Assembly (NCBI RefSeq): GCF_003052605.1
Contig: NZ_QASO01000112.1
Coordinates: 29,105-93,104 of the forward strand
DNA from: Ectopseudomonas oleovorans
GTDB taxonomy: Bacteria; Pseudomonadota; Gammaproteobacteria; Pseudomonadales; Pseudomonadaceae
Length of the DNA stretch: 64,000 nucleotides
Reading direction: 5' to 3'
A model generated the notes under the pieces. It was not told where the DNA came from. It saw only the letters and a list, made by a program, of their open reading frames with translations, and searched no databases. Positions 44,118 to 53,232 of this stretch are shown here, piece by piece. Each line of letters opens with the position of its first letter. The first letter of the stretch is position 1. The position numbers and the translations under genes were made by a program.

Positions 44118-44639
44118 ATGGCTAAGAAAGAAGCGGCACCGGCTGTCGACGGACAACCCGCCGGCAAGAGCAAGCTCAAACTCATCATCCTGATCGTGGT
44201 GGGCCTGCTTCTGGCCGTCGGCCTTTCCGTGGGCGGCACCTGGTTCATTCTCAGCAAGGGCGACAAGAGCGAGGCGGCTGAGCCCGCAGAGGCCGCGGCA
44301 CCGGCGGCTCCAGTGCGCCAGCCGGCCATCTACCAGGATCTGATGCCGGCCTTCGTGGTCAATTTCAATCACCAGAACCGTACCCGCTACCTGCAGGTCA
44401 GCATGGCCTTGATGAGTCGCGATACTGCCGGCATGGAAAAGCTCAAGGTACATATGCCGGTATTGCGTAACCGTCTGGTGATGCTGCTGTCCGGTCAGGA
44501 TTTTGTCGCGCTGCAAACGCCGCTGGGCAAGGAAATGCTCCTGCAGCTGGCGCTGGCCAGCGTGCAGGAGCTGGCGCAGAAGGAAACCGGCAGCACCGTG
44601 GTCGAGCAGGTGCTGTTCACCAATTTCGTGTTGCAGTAG
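44118..44639 (+). CDS. fliL: Flagellar basal body-associated protein FliL
   Basis: The 173-residue inner-membrane protein has a cytoplasmic basic N-terminus, one TM segment (KLIILIVVGLLLAVGLSVGG, about 19-38), an Ala/Pro linker and a periplasmic FliL domain (VNFNHQNRTRYLQVSMALMS, then LRNRLVMLLSGQDFVALQTP). It surrounds and supports stators, increasing torque. It is first in the fliLMNOPQR operon. The Shine-Dalgarno before ATG 44118 is weak (GGAT). Confidence 0.95.
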   Translation: MAKKEAAPAVDGQPAGKSKLKLIILIVVGLLLAVGLSVGGTWFILSKGDKSEAAEPAEAAAPAAPVRQPAIYQDLMPAFVVNFNHQNRTRYLQVSMALMSRDTAGMEKLKVHMPVLRNRLVMLLSGQDFVALQTPLGKEMLLQLALASVQELAQKETGSTVVEQVLFTNFVLQ

Positions 44640-44651
44640 CGGGAGCCGAAG

Positions 44652-45623
44652 ATGGCCGTGCAAGACCTGCTTTCCCAGGACGAGATCGATGCGCTGTTGC
44701 ATGGCGTCGATGACGGCCTGGTGGAAACCGAGGACGCTGCCGAGCCGGGTAGCGTCAAGCAATATGACCTGACCAGTCAGGATCGCATCGTCCGTGGACG
44801 CATGCCGACCCTGGAGATGATCAACGAGCGTTTCGCTCGTTATACCCGTATCAGCATGTTCAACCTGCTGCGCCGCTCGGTCGACGTCGCCGTCGGTGGT
44901 GTGCAGGTGATGAAATTCGGCGAATACGTGCATTCGTTGTACGTGCCGACCAGCCTCAACCTGGTGAAGATGAAGCCGTTGCGCGGCACGGGCCTGTTCA
45001 TCCTCGATGCCAAGTTGGTATTCAAGCTGGTCGACAATTTCTTTGGCGGTGACGGCCGTCACGCCAAGATCGAGGGGCGCGAGTTCACCCCCACCGAACT
45101 GCGCGTGGTGCGCATGGTGCTCGACCAGGCCTTCGTTGACCTGCGCGAAGCCTGGCACGCGGTGATGGACATCAACTTCGAATATGTCAACTCCGAGGTC
45201 AACCCGGCGCTGGCCAATATCGTCAGCCCGAGCGAGGTGGTGGTCGTGTCCACCTTCCATATCGAACTGGATGGCGGCGGCGGCGACCTGCACATCACCA
45301 TGCCGTATTCGATGATCGAGCCGATCCGCGAGATGCTCGATGCTGGCTTTCAGTCCGATGTCGACGACCAGGACGAACGCTGGATCAAGGCGCTGCGTGA
45401 GGACATCCTCGACGTCAGCGTGCCGCTCGCGGCCACGGTCGCGCGCCGCCAGTTGAAGTTGCGCGACATCCTGCACATGCAGCCGGGCGATGTGATTCCG
45501 GTGGAACTGCCGGAGAACGTGGTCATGCGCGCCAACGGTGTGCCGACCTTCAAGGTCAAGCTGGGGGCGCACAAGGGCAATCTGGCCCTGCAGGTACTGG
45601 AACCAATCGATCGCCAACGCTAA
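44652..45623 (+). CDS. fliM: Flagellar motor switch protein FliM
   Basis: The 323-residue C-ring protein has the N-terminal CheY-P binding peptide LLSQDEIDALLHGVDDG, the CheC-like middle domain (KQYDLTSQDRIVRGRMPTLE) and the C-terminal SpoA/SurfaceN domain (ARRQLKLRDILHMQPGDVIP). Phospho-CheY (encoded at 54907) binds the N-terminus to switch rotation. GGGAG stands before ATG 44652, and fliN follows after 70 bp. Confidence 0.98.
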   Translation: MAVQDLLSQDEIDALLHGVDDGLVETEDAAEPGSVKQYDLTSQDRIVRGRMPTLEMINERFARYTRISMFNLLRRSVDVAVGGVQVMKFGEYVHSLYVPTSLNLVKMKPLRGTGLFILDAKLVFKLVDNFFGGDGRHAKIEGREFTPTELRVVRMVLDQAFVDLREAWHAVMDINFEYVNSEVNPALANIVSPSEVVVVSTFHIELDGGGGDLHITMPYSMIEPIREMLDAGFQSDVDDQDERWIKALREDILDVSVPLAATVARRQLKLRDILHMQPGDVIPVELPENVVMRANGVPTFKVKLGAHKGNLALQVLEPIDRQR

Positions 45624-45693
45624 GGCGCTGGCAACTCCAAAGGGCCGCTAGGCCCGAAGCGAACGAATAGCAGAAGCCAGGCGAGGAACGACG

Positions 45694-46164
45694 ATGGCAG
45701 ACGAAGAGAACACCTCCCCCGAGGAGCAGGCACTGGCCGATGAATGGGCCGCGGCGCTGGCCGAAGCAGGTGATGCAGGTCAGGACGACATCGATGCCAT
45801 GCTGGCCGGTTCCGCTCAGGCGGCACAACCTGCAGCGCCGCGCGCACCGATGGAAGAGTTCGGCAGCGCGCCGTCTCCCAGCAATCTGCCGGTCACTCTG
45901 GATGGGCCCAATCTGGACGTGATCCTGGATATTCCAGTGTCCATCTCCATGGAAGTGGGCAACACCGATATCACTATCCGCAACCTGCTGCAGCTCAATC
46001 AGGGCTCGGTGATCGAGCTGGATCGTCTGGCCGGTGAGCCGCTCGACGTGCTGGTCAACGGCACGTTGATCGCCCATGGCGAAGTGGTGGTGGTCAACGA
46101 GAAGTTCGGCATTCGCCTGACTGACGTGATCAGCCCCAGCGAACGTATCAAGAAACTGCGCTGA
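45694..46164 (+). CDS. fliN: Flagellar motor switch protein FliN
   Basis: The 156-residue protein ends in a SpoA domain (LDVILDIPVSISMEVGNTDI, IRNLLQLNQGSVIELDRLAG, VVNEKFGIRLTDVISPSERI). The N-terminal ~75 residues are acidic and Ala-rich, longer than enteric FliN, as in other pseudomonads. With FliM it forms the lower C ring and docks FliH. GCGAGGA precedes ATG 45694; fliO begins 2 bp after its stop. Confidence 0.97.
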   Translation: MADEENTSPEEQALADEWAAALAEAGDAGQDDIDAMLAGSAQAAQPAAPRAPMEEFGSAPSPSNLPVTLDGPNLDVILDIPVSISMEVGNTDITIRNLLQLNQGSVIELDRLAGEPLDVLVNGTLIAHGEVVVVNEKFGIRLTDVISPSERIKKLR

Positions 46165-46166
46165 CC

Positions 46167-46598
46167 ATGGCTCGTCTTCTCGCTCTGCTTCTGAGCATGC
46201 CCCTGATGGCCATGGCTGCCGAACCTGCCGGCAAGGCGGCGACTCCCATGGCTGGCAGCGACATAGCTGGCCAGCTGGGTCAGTTGCTGCTCGGCCTGTT
46301 GCTGGTGATCGGTTTGATCTTCCTGCTGGCCTGGCTGTTGCGTCGTGTGCAGCGGCTCGCGCCACGGGGCGGACAGGTGATCAAGTTGCTGGCCACTCAG
46401 GCGCTTGGCACGCGCGATCGTCTGGTGCTGGTGCAGGTGGGCAACGAGCAGATCCTGCTGGGATTGTCTGCCGGGCGTATCGCGCCTCTGCATGTGCTCA
46501 AGGAGCCCGTGCACCTGTCCGATGCTGAGCCCGCTACGCCGGAGTTCGCCCAGCGCCTGATGGAGCTGCTGGGCAAGGATCAGAAGGACAAATCCTGA
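46167..46598 (+). CDS. fliO: Flagellar biosynthetic protein FliO
   Basis: The 143-residue protein starts with a signal-like segment ([20 protein letters not shown]), then has one TM helix ([20 protein letters not shown], about 34-53) and the FliO cytoplasmic domain ([28 protein letters not shown]). FliO helps FliP assemble into the export gate and is not part of the final machine. It overlaps fliP by one base (TGATG). Confidence 0.94.
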   Translation: MARLLALLLSMPLMAMAAEPAGKAATPMAGSDIAGQLGQLLLGLLLVIGLIFLLAWLLRRVQRLAPRGGQVIKLLATQALGTRDRLVLVQVGNEQILLGLSAGRIAPLHVLKEPVHLSDAEPATPEFAQRLMELLGKDQKDKS

Positions 46599-47383
46599 TG
46601 TTGCGTTTGTTGCTGGTAGTGCTGCTGAGCCTGGCTGCTTCACTGGCGTTCGCCGAAGATCCGCCGGGTGCCAGTTCGCTGATTCAGCAGGGCAGCAATC
46701 CATTGTCGATCCCGGCCATTACCCTGTCGACGGATGCCGAGGGGCAGCAGGAATATTCGGTCAGCCTGCAGATTTTGCTGATCATGACGGCGCTGAGCTT
46801 CATTCCGGCGTTCGTCATGCTGATGACCAGTTTCACTCGCATCATCATCGTCTTTTCCATCCTTCGTCAGGCGCTGGGCCTGCAGCAGACACCCTCGAAC
46901 CAGATACTGGTTGGTCTTGCTCTGTTCCTCACCATGTTCATCATGGCGCCGATCTTCGACCGGATTAACACTGATGCCCTGCAGCCCTACCTGAACGAGG
47001 AGATCATCGCTCAGGAGGCGCTGAGCCGGGCAGAGGTGCCGATCCGCGACTTCATGCTGGCGCAGACCCGTGAGAGCGACCTGGCCCTGTTCGTGCGTCT
47101 GTCCAAGCGTACCGACCTGGCGGGCGTCGAGGATGTGCCACTGACCATCCTGGTGCCGGCCTTCGTCACCTCCGAGCTGAAGACCGCGTTCCAGATCGGC
47201 TTCATGATCTTCATCCCGTTTTTGATCATCGATATGGTGGTCGCCAGTATCCTCATGGCGATGGGGATGATGATGCTCTCGCCGCTGATCATTTCATTGC
47301 CGTTCAAGATCATGCTGTTCGTCCTGGTCGACGGCTGGGCGCTGATCATGGGCACCCTGGCCGCCAGTTTCGGCACGTTATAG
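46598..47383 (+). CDS. fliP: Flagellar export gate protein FliP
   Basis: The 261-residue protein has a cleavable signal ([17 protein letters not shown]) and four TM segments. The family patterns are [60 protein letters not shown] and [20 protein letters not shown]. Five FliP subunits form the core of the secretion channel with FliQ and FliR. Start overlaps the fliO stop by one base, showing translational coupling. fliQ follows after 11 bp. Confidence 0.98.
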   Translation: MLRLLLVVLLSLAASLAFAEDPPGASSLIQQGSNPLSIPAITLSTDAEGQQEYSVSLQILLIMTALSFIPAFVMLMTSFTRIIIVFSILRQALGLQQTPSNQILVGLALFLTMFIMAPIFDRINTDALQPYLNEEIIAQEALSRAEVPIRDFMLAQTRESDLALFVRLSKRTDLAGVEDVPLTILVPAFVTSELKTAFQIGFMIFIPFLIIDMVVASILMAMGMMMLSPLIISLPFKIMLFVLVDGWALIMGTLAASFGTL

Positions 47384-47394
47384 CGAGGCCTCTG

Positions 47395-47664
47395 ATGACT
47401 CCCGAAGTGGCGGTTGACCTGTTTCGCGAAGCGCTGTGGCTGATCGTGCTGATCGTCGGTCTGGCGGTCGTGCCCAGTCTGGTGGTGGGGCTCATCGTGG
47501 CCATGTTCCAGGCCGCCACGCAGATCAACGAGCAGACGCTAAGCTTCCTGCCGCGCCTGATCGTGATGCTGGTTACCCTGATCTGGGCCGGCCCCTGGCT
47601 GGTCAGTCAGCTGATGGAGTACACCCAGACGCTGATCCAGAACATTCCCTACCTGATCGGCTGA
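47395..47664 (+). CDS. fliQ: Flagellar export gate protein FliQ
   Basis: The 89-residue protein has two TM helices (EALWLIVLIVGLAVVPSLVV, then LIVMLVTLIWAGPWLVSQLM) and the signature MFQAATQINEQTLSFLPRL between them. Four copies wrap around the FliP5R1 core. The length equals the family standard (89). It lies between fliP and fliR, 7 bp before fliR. Confidence 0.98.
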   Translation: MTPEVAVDLFREALWLIVLIVGLAVVPSLVVGLIVAMFQAATQINEQTLSFLPRLIVMLVTLIWAGPWLVSQLMEYTQTLIQNIPYLIG

Positions 47665-47671
47665 GGGTGCC

Positions 47672-48448
47672 ATGTTGGAGTTGAGCGATGCGCAGATCAG
47701 CAGCTGGGTGGGCCAGTTTCTGCTGCCGTTGTTCCGCATCGCCGCGATGTTGATGGTCATGCCGATCATCGGCACCCAACTGGTTCCGACCCGTGTGCGC
47801 CTGTATCTGGCGCTGGCCATCACCATCGTGCTGGTGCCGGTATTGCCGCCGATGCCGCAGGTTGATGCGCTGAACTTGCGCAGCCTGTTGCTGATACTTG
47901 AACAGGTGCTGATCGGCGCCATGTTCGGCTTCATCCTGCAGTTGTTCTTCCACCTGTTTGCCGTGGCCGGGCAGATTATCGCCATGCAGATGGGCCTGGG
48001 CTTCGCCTCCATGGTGGACCCGACCAATGGCGTGTCGGTGCCGGTGCTTGGCCAGTTCATGCTGATGCTGGTGACCCTGCTGTTTCTGGCGATCAACGGT
48101 CATCTGGTGGCGTTGGAGATTCTGGCGGAGAGTTTCGTCACCTTGCCTTACGGCCAGGGTTTCATGGTCAACCATTACTGGACACTGGCGGGCAAGCTGA
48201 GTTGGGTGATCGGCGCGGGCCTGCTGTTGACCTTGCCGGCAGTGACTGCGTTGCTGGTGATCAACCTGGCATTTGGCGTGATGACGCGCGCAGCGCCACA
48301 GCTCAATATCTTTTCCATCGGTTTCCCGTTGACGCTGGCCCTGGGCCTGGTGATCTACTGGATCAGCCTTTCCGATTTCGGCAGCCTGTTCCAGGCGCTG
48401 GCCAGCGATGCTTTGCAGCAGCTGGGTGAATTCGCTCTGGTGAGGTAG
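47672..48448 (+). CDS. fliR: Flagellar export gate protein FliR
   Basis: The 258-residue integral membrane protein has about six hydrophobic segments and the FliR patterns FLLPLFRIAAMLMVMPIIGT, FVTLPYGQGF and LNIFSIGFPLTLALGLVIYW. One FliR completes the FliP5Q4R1 channel. ATG 47672 is 7 bp after fliQ; flhB starts 2 bp after its stop. Confidence 0.97.
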   Translation: MLELSDAQISSWVGQFLLPLFRIAAMLMVMPIIGTQLVPTRVRLYLALAITIVLVPVLPPMPQVDALNLRSLLLILEQVLIGAMFGFILQLFFHLFAVAGQIIAMQMGLGFASMVDPTNGVSVPVLGQFMLMLVTLLFLAINGHLVALEILAESFVTLPYGQGFMVNHYWTLAGKLSWVIGAGLLLTLPAVTALLVINLAFGVMTRAAPQLNIFSIGFPLTLALGLVIYWISLSDFGSLFQALASDALQQLGEFALVR

Positions 48449-48450
48449 CC

Positions 48451-49587
48451 ATGGCCGAAAGCGAGAGCGGTGCCGACAAAAGCGAGGAACCCACAGGCAA
48501 GCGACTTGAAGAGTCGCGCAAGAAAGGCCAGATCGCCCGTTCCAAGGAGCTCAATACCCTGGCGGTCACCCTCACCGGCACCATGGCCCTGATTATCTTC
48601 GGTGCCTACATGGGCAACGTGCTGATGGACATCATGCGCGGCAATTTCAGCCTGCCGCGTGAGGTGTTGATGAGCGAGCGCAGCATGGCGCTTTACCTGC
48701 TGGCTTCCGGCAAGGAAACCCTGCTGGCGATGCAGCCATTCTTGATCGCCTTGCTGATCGCCTCTATCGTCGGCCCCATCGCTTTGGGCGGCTGGCTATT
48801 TTCCACGGAAGCACTGCAGCCCAAGGCCAGTCGGATGAATCCGCTGGCGGGGCTCAAACGCATGTTCTCGGTTCAGGCGCTGGTCGAGTTGCTCAAAGCG
48901 TTGGCCAAGTTCCTGGTCATCCTCGCCGTGGCGCTGGTGGTACTTTCGGTGGATCAGGACGATTTGCTGGCCATCGCCAATGAGCCCATCGAGCCGGCCA
49001 TCCTGCACAGTCTGAAGGTGGTCGGCTGGAGCGCTTTTTGGCTGTCCTGTGGCCTGATCCTGATCGCCGCCGTGGATGCGCCATTCCAGCTGTGGAGTCA
49101 CAAGCAGAAGCTGAAGATGACCAAGCAGGAGGTGCGCGACGAGTACAAGGACACCGAGGGCAAACCCGAGGTAAAGGGACGCATTCGTCAGTTGCAGCGT
49201 GAAATGGCTGAACGCCGCATGATGCAGGCCGTACCGCAGGCCGATGTGGTGATTACCAACCCGACGCACTTCGCCGTGGCGCTCAAGTACGACCCGGAGA
49301 AGGGAGGGGCGCCGCTGTTGCTGGCCAAGGGCGGCGACTTCCTGGCGCTGAAGATTCGTGAGATCGCCCAGGAGCACAAGGTGATGGTGTTGGAATCACC
49401 GGGGCTGGCGCGGGCCGTTTACTACTCTACCGAACTCGATCAGGAAATCCCCGCCGGTCTCTATCTGGCGGTGGCGCAGGTGCTGGCCTACGTCTATCAG
49501 CTGCGTCAGTACCAGGCCGGCAAGGGCAAGCGCCCCGGCCCGTTACCGGATTTGCCCATCCCGCCAGATCTGCGTCGTGATTCGTAA
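48451..49587 (+). CDS. flhB: Flagellar export substrate-switch protein FlhB
   Basis: The 378-residue protein starts with the SEEPTGKRLEESRKKGQIAR segment, has four TM segments and ends with a cytoplasmic autocleavage domain containing VVITNPTHFAVALKYDPE. Autocleavage after Asn in NPTH switches the gate from hook to filament substrates under FliK control. The Pro-rich C-terminus is PGPLPDLPIPPDLRRDS. It is the last gene of the fliL-flhB string; flhA follows after its own sigma-54 site. Confidence 0.98.
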   Translation: MAESESGADKSEEPTGKRLEESRKKGQIARSKELNTLAVTLTGTMALIIFGAYMGNVLMDIMRGNFSLPREVLMSERSMALYLLASGKETLLAMQPFLIALLIASIVGPIALGGWLFSTEALQPKASRMNPLAGLKRMFSVQALVELLKALAKFLVILAVALVVLSVDQDDLLAIANEPIEPAILHSLKVVGWSAFWLSCGLILIAAVDAPFQLWSHKQKLKMTKQEVRDEYKDTEGKPEVKGRIRQLQREMAERRMMQAVPQADVVITNPTHFAVALKYDPEKGGAPLLLAKGGDFLALKIREIAQEHKVMVLESPGLARAVYYSTELDQEIPAGLYLAVAQVLAYVYQLRQYQAGKGKRPGPLPDLPIPPDLRRDS

Positions 49588-49617
49588 CGTGCGTCTTGGG
49601 CGCTGCCCTGTCATTTA

Positions 49618-49633
49618 TGGAACGCTTCTTGCC
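49618..49633 (+). promoter_or_regulatory. Sigma-54 promoter of flhA
   Basis: TGGAAC (49618-49623), 5 bp, TTGCC (49629-49633), with GG/GC spacing of 12 bp. It lies 57 bp before the flhA GTG. Confidence 0.8.
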
Positions 49634-49690
49634 ATTACCCCTTCAGGACGCACTTTCGCGTCAAAAGATTGAATGGTTTGGGGTAGGGAC

Positions 49691-51820
49691 GTGGCAGTAG
49701 ATCGCGCACAGCTAATCGGTGACGTACGCAGCAACCTTGCAGGTTTGCGCCACGGCAACCTGGGTATCCCCCTGCTGCTGCTGGTCATGCTCGGCATGGT
49801 CATGCTGCCGATCCCGCCGTTTCTGCTCGACACTCTGTTCACCTTCAGCATCGCGCTGTCCATCGTCGTGCTGCTGGTCAGCATCTATGCGTTGCGACCG
49901 CTGGATTTCGCCGTGTTCCCTACCATCCTGCTGGCGGCCACGTTGTTGCGTCTGGCGCTGAACGTGGCTTCGACCCGCGTGGTGCTGCTCAACGGCCACG
50001 AGGGCCACGGCGCGGCGGGGCAGGTGATCCAGGCCTTCGGTGAGGTGGTGATCGGCGGTAACTACGTGGTCGGTATCGTGGTGTTCGCCATCCTCATGAT
50101 CATCAACTTCGTGGTGGTCACCAAGGGTGCCGGACGGATTTCCGAAGTGAGCGCGCGCTTCACCCTCGATGCCATGCCTGGCAAGCAGATGGCTATCGAC
50201 GCCGACCTCAATGCTGGCCTGATCGATCAGAACGAAGCCAAGAAACGCCGCAGTGAAGTGGCGCAGGAGGCAGATTTCTACGGCTCGATGGACGGTGCCA
50301 GCAAGTTTGTCCGCGGCGACGCCATCGCCGGCCTGCTGATTCTGTTCATCAACCTCATCGGCGGTATCGCCATCGGCGTGCTGCAGCACGGCCTGCCGTT
50401 CGCCGAGGCGGGCAAGGTCTACACCCTGCTGACCATCGGCGACGGCCTGGTCGCACAGATTCCCTCCCTGCTGCTGTCCACCGCCGCCGCGGTGATGGTG
50501 ACCCGGGTGTCCACCTCCGAGGACATGGGTGCCCAGGTCAACCGGCAGATGTTTGCTTCGCCGCGGGCGTTGGCGGTGGCGGCGGCGATCATGATTGCCA
50601 TGGGTCTGGTGCCCGGCATGCCGCATTTCTCCTTTATCAGCCTGGGCCTGGTGGCCGCTGGCGCCGCCTACTGGATCGCTAACAAGCAGCGCAAGACCAA
50701 GGAAGAGGAGGTCAAGGAGGTACAGCGCCAACAGGAGCTGCTGCCGGCGCAGAAGGCGCAGGAGGTCAAGGAACTGGGCTGGGACGACGTCACCCCGGTG
50801 GACATGGTCGGTCTGGAGGTCGGCTACCGTCTGATTCCCCTGGTGGATCGCAACCAGGGCGGACAACTGCTGGCGCGAATCAAGGGCGTGCGCAAGAAGC
50901 TGTCGCAGGAAATGGGCTTTCTCATGCCCTCGGTGCATATTCGCGACAACCTCGATCTGGCGCCCAACGCCTACCGCTTGACGCTGATGGGCGTCAGCGT
51001 GGCCGAGGCCGAGGTGTATCCGGATCGCGAACTGGCGATCAACCCCGGCCAGGTGTTCGGCCCGCTCAATGGTATTGCCGCCAAGGATCCGGCGTTCGGT
51101 TTGGAGGCCGTGTGGATCGACCCCACTCAGCGCGATCAGGCGCAGTCACTGGGCTATACCGTGGTCGACGCCAGTACCGTGGTGGCCACTCACCTCAATC
51201 AGATCCTGCACAAACATGCGCATGAGCTGCTGGGGCACGAGGAAGTGCAGCAGCTGATGCAGTTGCTGGCCAAGAGCTCGCCGAAGCTGGCCGAAGAGTT
51301 GGTGCCGGGTTTGGTATCGCTGTCGACCCTGCTCAAGGTGTTGCAGGCGCTGCTGCAGGAGCAGGTGCCGGTGCGCGACATGCGCACCATCGCCGAGGCC
51401 ATCGCCAGCGTCGCGCCGAAGAGTCAAGATCCCGCCGCGATGGTCGCCGCGGTGCGCGTGTCGCTGGCCCGCGCCATTGTGCAAAGCATCGTGGGACTAG
51501 AGCCGGAGCTGCCTGTGATCACCCTGGAACCAAGGTTGGAACAGATTTTGCTGAACAGTCTGCAGAAGGCCGGTCAGGGCAGCGAGGATGGCATCCTCCT
51601 CGAACCGGGCATGGCCGAGAAGCTGCAGCGTTCCCTGGTGGAAGCGGCGCAGCGCCAGGAAATGCTCGGCAAGCCGGTGATTCTACTGGTGGCCGGACCG
51701 ATCCGGGCGATGTTGTCGCGCTTCGCGCGGCTGGCGGTACCCAGCATGCACGTGCTGGCCTACCAGGAAATTCCGGACAACAAGCAGGTCACCATAGTCG
51801 CTACGGTTGGCCAGAACTGA
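49691..51820 (+). CDS. flhA: Flagellar export gate protein FlhA
   Basis: The 709-residue protein has about eight TM segments (LLLLVMLGMVMLPIPPFLLD, TLFTFSIALSIVVLLVSIYA) and the FHIPEP family region IINFVVVTKGAGRISEVSAR, FTLDAMPGKQMAIDADLNAG. A cytoplasmic docking domain for chaperone-substrate complexes (ELGWDDVTPVDMVGLEVGYR onward) completes it. GTG 49691 is preferred, with TAGGGA 3-8 bp upstream; ATG 49673 is in frame but would put the Shine-Dalgarno inside the gene. It is followed by flhF after 11 bp. Confidence 0.97.
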   Translation: MAVDRAQLIGDVRSNLAGLRHGNLGIPLLLLVMLGMVMLPIPPFLLDTLFTFSIALSIVVLLVSIYALRPLDFAVFPTILLAATLLRLALNVASTRVVLLNGHEGHGAAGQVIQAFGEVVIGGNYVVGIVVFAILMIINFVVVTKGAGRISEVSARFTLDAMPGKQMAIDADLNAGLIDQNEAKKRRSEVAQEADFYGSMDGASKFVRGDAIAGLLILFINLIGGIAIGVLQHGLPFAEAGKVYTLLTIGDGLVAQIPSLLLSTAAAVMVTRVSTSEDMGAQVNRQMFASPRALAVAAAIMIAMGLVPGMPHFSFISLGLVAAGAAYWIANKQRKTKEEEVKEVQRQQELLPAQKAQEVKELGWDDVTPVDMVGLEVGYRLIPLVDRNQGGQLLARIKGVRKKLSQEMGFLMPSVHIRDNLDLAPNAYRLTLMGVSVAEAEVYPDRELAINPGQVFGPLNGIAAKDPAFGLEAVWIDPTQRDQAQSLGYTVVDASTVVATHLNQILHKHAHELLGHEEVQQLMQLLAKSSPKLAEELVPGLVSLSTLLKVLQALLQEQVPVRDMRTIAEAIASVAPKSQDPAAMVAAVRVSLARAIVQSIVGLEPELPVITLEPRLEQILLNSLQKAGQGSEDGILLEPGMAEKLQRSLVEAAQRQEMLGKPVILLVAGPIRAMLSRFARLAVPSMHVLAYQEIPDNKQVTIVATVGQN

Positions 51821-51831
51821 GGTAAAGGGTC

Positions 51832-53142
51832 ATGCAGGTCAAACGCTTCTTCGCCGCCGATATGCGGACCGCCATGAAACTGGTGCGTGATGAATTGGGC
51901 GCCGATGCCGCGATCATCGGCAATCGCCGTGTCGCCGGTGGTGTCGAACTGACTGCTGCGCTGGATTATCAGGCGCCGACGCCGGTACGTCCGAACCCGG
52001 CGCTGGAAGCCGAGCTGCGCAAGACCCAGGCGCGCATCGCCAGTGCCCAGGCCGAGCTGACCACCCGTGCCGAGCAGGATGCCGGCAAGGACCGTCAATT
52101 ATTCGCCAATGAATCCTTGCTGGCGCCCGAGCTGCCAGCGACTCCGGTCAAGCCGCAGCGCCCGGTCGAGGCCGTAGCGCCTGCTGCGCCGGCGGTCGAT
52201 CCACGTGCGCTGGATGCCATGCGCTTCGAGCTCAACGGCCTGCGTGAGCTGATCGAAGTGCAACTGGGCTCCATCGCCTGGGGACAACTGCAGAACCGCC
52301 GCCCGCAGCAGGCCAATCTGTGGCGCCGCCTGCAGCGCATGGGGCTGTCTGCCGAGCTATCGCAGGCGCTGCTGAGCAAGGTGGCCGGTGTGGCCGAGCC
52401 ACGCCAGGCCTGGCGTATGTTGCTGGCGCATCTGGCTCACGCGATCACTACGGCCAAGGTCGAGCCGCTGGAAGAGGGTGGTGTGATCGCGCTGGTTGGC
52501 CCGGCCGGCATGGGCAAGACCACCACTCTGGCCAAGCTGGCTGCGCGTTATGTGCTTAAGTACGGCGCGCAACAGGTCGCTCTGGTGAGCATGGACAGCT
52601 TTCGCATCGGCGCACAGGAGCAGCTCAAGACCCTGGGGCGCATTCTCGGCGTGTCGGTGACTCAGATCGACCCTGGTCAGTCTCTGCTGCAGGCTCTGGC
52701 GCCGCTGGCCAAGAAACGCGTGGTGCTGGTCGATACCGCTGGCCTGCCAGGCAACGATCCGGCGCTGCGTCTGCAGTTGGAGAGCCTGGCCTCGGCACGC
52801 ATCAAGGCGAAGAATTATCTGGTGCTGGCCGCAACAAGTCAGAGCCAAGTGCTCAAGGCGGCCTACCATAGTTACAAGCGTTGTGGCCTTTCAGGCTGCA
52901 TACTGACGAAACTGGACGAAGCCGCGAGTCTGGGTGAGGTTTTAGGTCTGGCTATAGGCCAGCAACTGCCGGTAGCCTATGTGGCAGATGGTCCGCGCAT
53001 TCCGGACGATCTGCACGTGCCGCGTAGCCATCAGCTGGTCAGCCGTGCCGTGGGGCTGCAGGCTGCCGAGGAGCCGAGTGAAGAGGCCATGGCGCAGATG
53101 TTCGCCGGTCTCTACCACAACCCGGCGCAGCGCGCCGGCTGA
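51832..53142 (+). CDS. flhF: Flagellar SRP-like GTPase FlhF
   Basis: The 436-residue protein sets the polar site of flagellum assembly. The N-terminal basic segment (QVKRFFAADMRTAMKLVRDE) and a variable linker precede the NG domain. This holds G1 GPAGMGKTTTLAKLAARY (about 224-241), VSMDSFRIGAQEQLKTLGRI, G3 VLVDTAGLPGND and the guanine motif TKLDEAASLGEVL. It is followed by fleN, whose product limits flagellar number. Start GGTAAAGG lies just before ATG 51832. Confidence 0.97.
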   Translation: MQVKRFFAADMRTAMKLVRDELGADAAIIGNRRVAGGVELTAALDYQAPTPVRPNPALEAELRKTQARIASAQAELTTRAEQDAGKDRQLFANESLLAPELPATPVKPQRPVEAVAPAAPAVDPRALDAMRFELNGLRELIEVQLGSIAWGQLQNRRPQQANLWRRLQRMGLSAELSQALLSKVAGVAEPRQAWRMLLAHLAHAITTAKVEPLEEGGVIALVGPAGMGKTTTLAKLAARYVLKYGAQQVALVSMDSFRIGAQEQLKTLGRILGVSVTQIDPGQSLLQALAPLAKKRVVLVDTAGLPGNDPALRLQLESLASARIKAKNYLVLAATSQSQVLKAAYHSYKRCGLSGCILTKLDEAASLGEVLGLAIGQQLPVAYVADGPRIPDDLHVPRSHQLVSRAVGLQAAEEPSEEAMAQMFAGLYHNPAQRAG

Positions 53143-53232
53143 AATAGCGACAGTGTTGCACCCTCTCGCGCAGGTGCGTGGGAGTGAACGGCCCGAGGGC
53201 CACGTCGAAGTTAGACAAGGTGTAGAAAGAAC

